From NCBI GenBank assembly GCA_007136405.1, contig SLHA01000087.1, positions 30,358 through 94,357 on the forward strand: a stretch of 64,000 nt of DNA. The letters are read 5' to 3'. Origin of the DNA: Candidatus Latescibacterota bacterium. Its GTDB lineage: Bacteria; Latescibacterota; UBA2968; UBA8231. Numbering within the stretch: position 1 is the first letter of the stretch; each line of letters starts with the position of its first letter. Of the stretch, positions 63,854-64,000 are shown piece by piece. The translations under genes were made by a program, and so were the position numbers. The notes below the pieces were generated by a model. That model was not told the DNA's origin and ran no database searches. It worked only from the letters and a program-made list of their open reading frames with translations.

Positions 63854-64000
63854 TCATTCCCCCGCCTGGATAATATGTACCATCCGCCTTGCCGGTACAT
63901 CGGTGAAGTGCTGTGTTCCCCCTCCAGGCCACTGCACCGTGACGGTATCCGCACGCACCTGCTGGCCCAGGCCGAAATGAAGGCGAGGGTCATTCTGCGA
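63854..64000 (-). CDS. ASPIC/UnbV (CRTAC-type) protein, C-terminal fragment
   Basis: Only the last 48 residues lie in the window, cut by its right edge. DPRLHFGLGQQ, then VTVQWPGGG and VPARRMVHI, match the C-terminal ASPIC/UnbV domain of FG-GAP/VCBS-repeat surface proteins, usually preceded by several propeller repeats. It ends 3 bases before the hydrazine-synthase-like gene, so it belongs to the same operon. Confidence 0.75.
   Translation of the reverse strand, partial: SQNDPRLHFGLGQQVRADTVTVQWPGGGTQHFTDVPARRMVHIIQAGE

Overview
The window (about 60% GC) looks like chromosome from a Gram-negative anaerobe with a ferredoxin-centred, acetogen- or syntroph-like energy metabolism. The evidence is a trimeric [FeFe] hydrogenase, NfnAB, Rnf, pyruvate:ferredoxin and 2-oxoacid:ferredoxin oxidoreductases, formate-tetrahydrofolate ligase and corrinoid methyl transfer, together with a TonB receptor (so an outer membrane) and multihaem c-type cytochromes. 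The TonB receptor with a carboxypeptidase-regulatory N-domain, the sensor-type propeller and the ASPIC/UnbV protein remind me of Acidobacteriota or FCB-group bacteria. That is an impression, not a placement. I saw no rRNA, tRNA, CRISPR array, insertion sequence or phage gene.

Layout. 1-12000 (+): end of rex, then hydC-hydB-hydA, a lone response regulator, nfnA-nfnB, a hydrogenase-like sensor kinase and a receiver-kinase hybrid. This is an H2/NAD(P)H/ferredoxin exchange module with its own redox and H2 sensing. 12163-16205 (+): a sodium/solute symporter, then a TonB receptor behind a good promoter overlapped by two tandem Rex-like boxes. 26902-16570 (-): nifJ, a dihydroorotate-dehydrogenase-like gene, an RseC-like gene and rnfCDGEAB, which would carry pyruvate electrons through ferredoxin to the ion-pumping Rnf complex. 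27546-36388 (+): hemN, then an aldolase-sucCD-korDABC operon that could yield ATP from a 2-oxoacid, then PPi-dependent phosphofructokinase. 37765-36603 (-): hypA with a Mrp/MinD-type ATPase.

38244-48485 (+) is a one-carbon module: corrinoid protein, DUF1638 protein, RACo-type corrinoid activator, a single 843-residue polypeptide joining a methyl-THF:corrinoid methyltransferase, MetF and MetV, two UroD-family methyltransferase candidates, and formate-THF ligase. Together they could take methyl groups from an unknown donor to methylene-THF, with formate and ATP released after a FolD step not encoded here, or run the other way. The three-domain fusion is the most unusual gene in the window.

52591-48955 (-): coxL-coxM-coxS-type molybdenum hydroxylase of unknown substrate. 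63999-53209 (-): an envelope cluster of an ASPIC/UnbV protein fragment, a hydrazine-synthase-alpha-like PD40 protein with one haem site, a YVTN propeller/dihaem peroxidase-like protein, an eight-haem cytochrome, a periplasmic propeller, two paralogous leucine-binding-type solute-binding proteins flanking a two-domain RidA protein, and a histone-deacetylase-family hydrolase. There are no ABC permeases, so the binding proteins may sense or carry rather than import. Many intergenic regions hold long perfect GC-rich hairpins without U-tracts and short degenerate tandem repeats, which appear to be a style of this genome.
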